A DNA stretch of 7,566 nt, taken from the NCBI GenBank assembly GCA_964655485.1, contig CAZZMS010000195.1, forward strand, positions 1-7,566, written 5' to 3'. The notes beneath the pieces were generated by a model, which had not been told where the DNA came from, ran no database searches, and saw only the letters and a program-made list of their open reading frames with translations. Position numbers and translations under genes: made by a program. The DNA is from JANWYU01 sp964655485 (lineage in GTDB: Bacteria; Bdellovibrionota; Bdellovibrionia; Bdellovibrionales; Bdellovibrionaceae). Below are positions 6,340 through 7,566 of this stretch, piece after piece; position 1 is the stretch's first letter, and each line of letters opens with the position of its first letter.

Positions 6340-7200
6340 CTAAGGTTTGTGAAAAAACGAATGGCGGTGGCGATGGGTGGGAATTTGTCTTCGCACTCTT
6401 TCAATGGCTTCAAGGCCAAGACGGCTATGTAGGACCTCTTCTTGATCCCCAGAGCCTTCGGCTACAATGTGTCCCCAGGGATCGACGATCAGGGAGCGAC
6501 CGAAAGTACTTTTTCTCCAGCTTCCTTCGAGACTCAAATGTTCGCCGGCTTGTGCTGCTGAAATCACATAAGCTTGGCTTTCAATGGCTCGAGCGCGATT
6601 GAGGATATGCCAATGGGCCCGCCCTGTCTCCACCAAAAAGGAGGAGGGAATAAGCATACCATGAGCCCCTTGGTTATAATAGTAAGAGAAAAGTTCGGCA
6701 AAGCGGATGTCGTAGCAGATGGACTGTCCCCACTTCCAACCTTCTGTTTCAAGCAGACAGGGGGCTTGTCCCGGTTGAAACGTGTTAGACTCACAAACTT
6801 GAGTACCAGAAAGGAGTTGAATGTCGAAAAGGTGGAGTTTGTTATAGATACTGATAATGTGTCCCTGAGGATTAAGAGTAACAGAGGAGTTACCAGGTTT
6901 TTCCGCCGATGAGTTCTGCCAAGCGACTGAGCCAATATGAATATAGGCCTTCAAGCGTCGGGCCCAGTCTTGTAGCTGCAGCAAAGCCGGGTGAGCTGCG
7001 GTGAAAGTCGGCAAGAGTTGCTCATCATACAGGCGAAAAAATAAAGCATTCTCTGGCAGACAAATGAGTGCGAGGTGTCCTTCACGTTGAGGTGCCACTT
7101 GATGTTGTAACAAAAATTCAATGCGTTGGAGATTATACGACCAATCATCGCGACTAATGAGTTGGAGTACGAACACCTCGATGTGATCATGATTGGGCAT
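6340..7200 (-). CDS. Carbon-nitrogen hydrolase, Nit1-like (deaminated glutathione amidase-like)
   Basis: This is a nitrilase-superfamily amidase, cytoplasmic (no signal peptide). From the ATG at 7200 (286 aa) the catalytic triad is Glu50 in CLPENALF, Lys121 in YNKLHLFD and Cys162 in SICYDIRFAEL. The branch resembles Nit1: KLHLFD, CYDIRF, a PSSFLVETGRAHWHILNRAR stretch, ARAIESQAYVISAAQ, FGRSLIVDPWG and a C-terminal VRRQIPTHRHRHSF. Nit1 enzymes remove ammonia from deaminated glutathione, a metabolite-repair reaction, so this is the leading guess, though other amide substrates are possible. The frame extends to a TTG at 7221 that overlaps the upstream gene. Neither start has a good ribosome site, and ATG is preferred. 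The HIT gene follows by 24 bp on the same strand, probably in one operon. Confidence 0.88.
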   Translation of the reverse strand: MPNHDHIEVFVLQLISRDDWSYNLQRIEFLLQHQVAPQREGHLALICLPENALFFRLYDEQLLPTFTAAHPALLQLQDWARRLKAYIHIGSVAWQNSSAEKPGNSSVTLNPQGHIISIYNKLHLFDIQLLSGTQVCESNTFQPGQAPCLLETEGWKWGQSICYDIRFAELFSYYYNQGAHGMLIPSSFLVETGRAHWHILNRARAIESQAYVISAAQAGEHLSLEGSWRKSTFGRSLIVDPWGHIVAEGSGDQEEVLHSRLGLEAIERVRRQIPTHRHRHSFFHKP

Positions 7201-7214
7201 AAGTTTAGCTTGGG

Positions 7215-7493
7215 TTACCAAACAACTTTTTTCAAATTGATTTTATCACACGCCCAGCCAAGGGATTTGAAGGCCTCTTCTGCTTGGTTCAAGCAAGTTT
7301 GGGCTTCCTCTGCACTCTTAAAAAAACCAGCATTTTCTAAATGCGTCCTTTTCACGCTCTGACATACCCAACGACCGTTTTTCTGCTGCTCGATAAAAGT
7401 GAAACGATACTGGGTATCTTTGCGGCAGCGAATCGCATTAGGGAGCTCCTGCGCATAAAGCCATTGCGAAAGTATGAAGCTAAGCCCGAGCAC
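7215..7493 (-). CDS. Small probable exported protein with four cysteines, unknown function
   Basis: I do not recognise a family. The 92-residue product begins with a short hydrophobic stretch, LGLSFILSQWLYA, then Q-E-L. This could be a signal peptide cleaved after Ala, though it lacks the usual N-terminal Lys/Arg and is short. Four cysteines follow (in AIRCRK, RWVCQS, QTCLNQ and GWACDK), which would suit two disulfides in the periplasm. The middle is polar, with a helical segment AEEAQTCLNQAEEAFKSLG. The start is GTG at 7493 with GGAGG four bases upstream, overlapping the stop of the preceding gene as TAGTG. The nitrilase gene begins 14 bp after its stop. It is probably part of the same operon. 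Its role is unknown. Confidence 0.7.
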   Translation of the reverse strand: MLGLSFILSQWLYAQELPNAIRCRKDTQYRFTFIEQQKNGRWVCQSVKRTHLENAGFFKSAEEAQTCLNQAEEAFKSLGWACDKINLKKVVW

Positions 7494-7566
7494 TAAGCCT
7501 CCATCAGCTCCTCAGCGAGCTGTTTTTTTAGCCAATAGGGTAAAGCATCTGGAGCGAATTGTAAGC
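7493..7566 (-). CDS. C-terminus of an unidentified protein (gene continues beyond the window)
   Basis: Reading leftwards from the right edge, the frame gives 23 codons containing FAPDALPYWLKKQLAEELME and ending in TAG at 7493-7495. The other two minus-strand frames are stopped within this stretch. The composition is natural and the stop overlaps the next GTG by one base, so this is very likely a real gene tail. It is too short to name. Confidence 0.65.
   Translation of the reverse strand, partial: LQFAPDALPYWLKKQLAEELMEA
7498..7502 (-). promoter_or_regulatory. Ribosome binding site deciding the GTG start at 7493
   Basis: On the minus strand GGAGG lies four bases before the GTG at 7493, inside the last codons of the upstream gene. 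No ATG in that frame lies between the previous in-frame stop (7512-7514) and this GTG, so the site fixes the non-ATG start. The TAGTG overlap suggests translational coupling. Confidence 0.6.

Overview
This is a compact bacterial chromosomal segment of moderate GC, mostly housekeeping genes on the plus strand followed by a minus-strand gene cluster. A Gram-negative host is inferred from a toluene-tolerance/MlaF-type ABC ATPase. The lactate-dehydrogenase-like malate dehydrogenase placed directly upstream of sucCD, and truA upstream of rplM-rpsI, would fit a Bdellovibrionota or deltaproteobacterium-like lineage. That placement is a low-confidence inference because no 16S or other marker is in view.

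Layout. 1-552: the 3' part of truA (tRNA pseudouridine synthase). 583-1436: rplM and rpsI (ribosomal proteins L13 and S9), closely spaced in the same direction. 1440-2210, minus strand: a lone MlaF/Mkl-like ABC ATPase, tail-to-tail with rpsI and divergent from mdh. 2328-5314: mdh-sucC-sucD, a tight TCA-cycle operon covering succinyl-CoA to succinate and malate to oxaloacetate, closed by a strong intrinsic terminator at 5340-5372. 5315-5685: a gene-poor convergent gap holding that terminator, a possible coding remnant, and a 125-bp inverted-repeat element (5535-5659) predicted to fold as a rod. 5686-7566, minus strand: a cluster read right to left. It comprises the C-terminus of an unknown protein, a small Cys-containing probably exported protein coupled to it by a TAGTG overlap, a Nit1-like nitrilase-superfamily amidase, and a HIT-family nucleotide hydrolase/phosphorylase.

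Items most worth a second look are four. First, the adjacent Nit-like amidase and HIT genes recall the animal NitFhit fusion protein. Second, the long inverted repeat between two convergent transcription units looks like a MITE/REP-type element or a structured RNA. Third, the ABC ATPase has Ser in place of the H-loop His and has no permease beside it. Fourth, a possible gene remnant abuts the repeat. I see no CRISPR array, tRNA, rRNA or complete mobile element, and no clear new multi-gene system.
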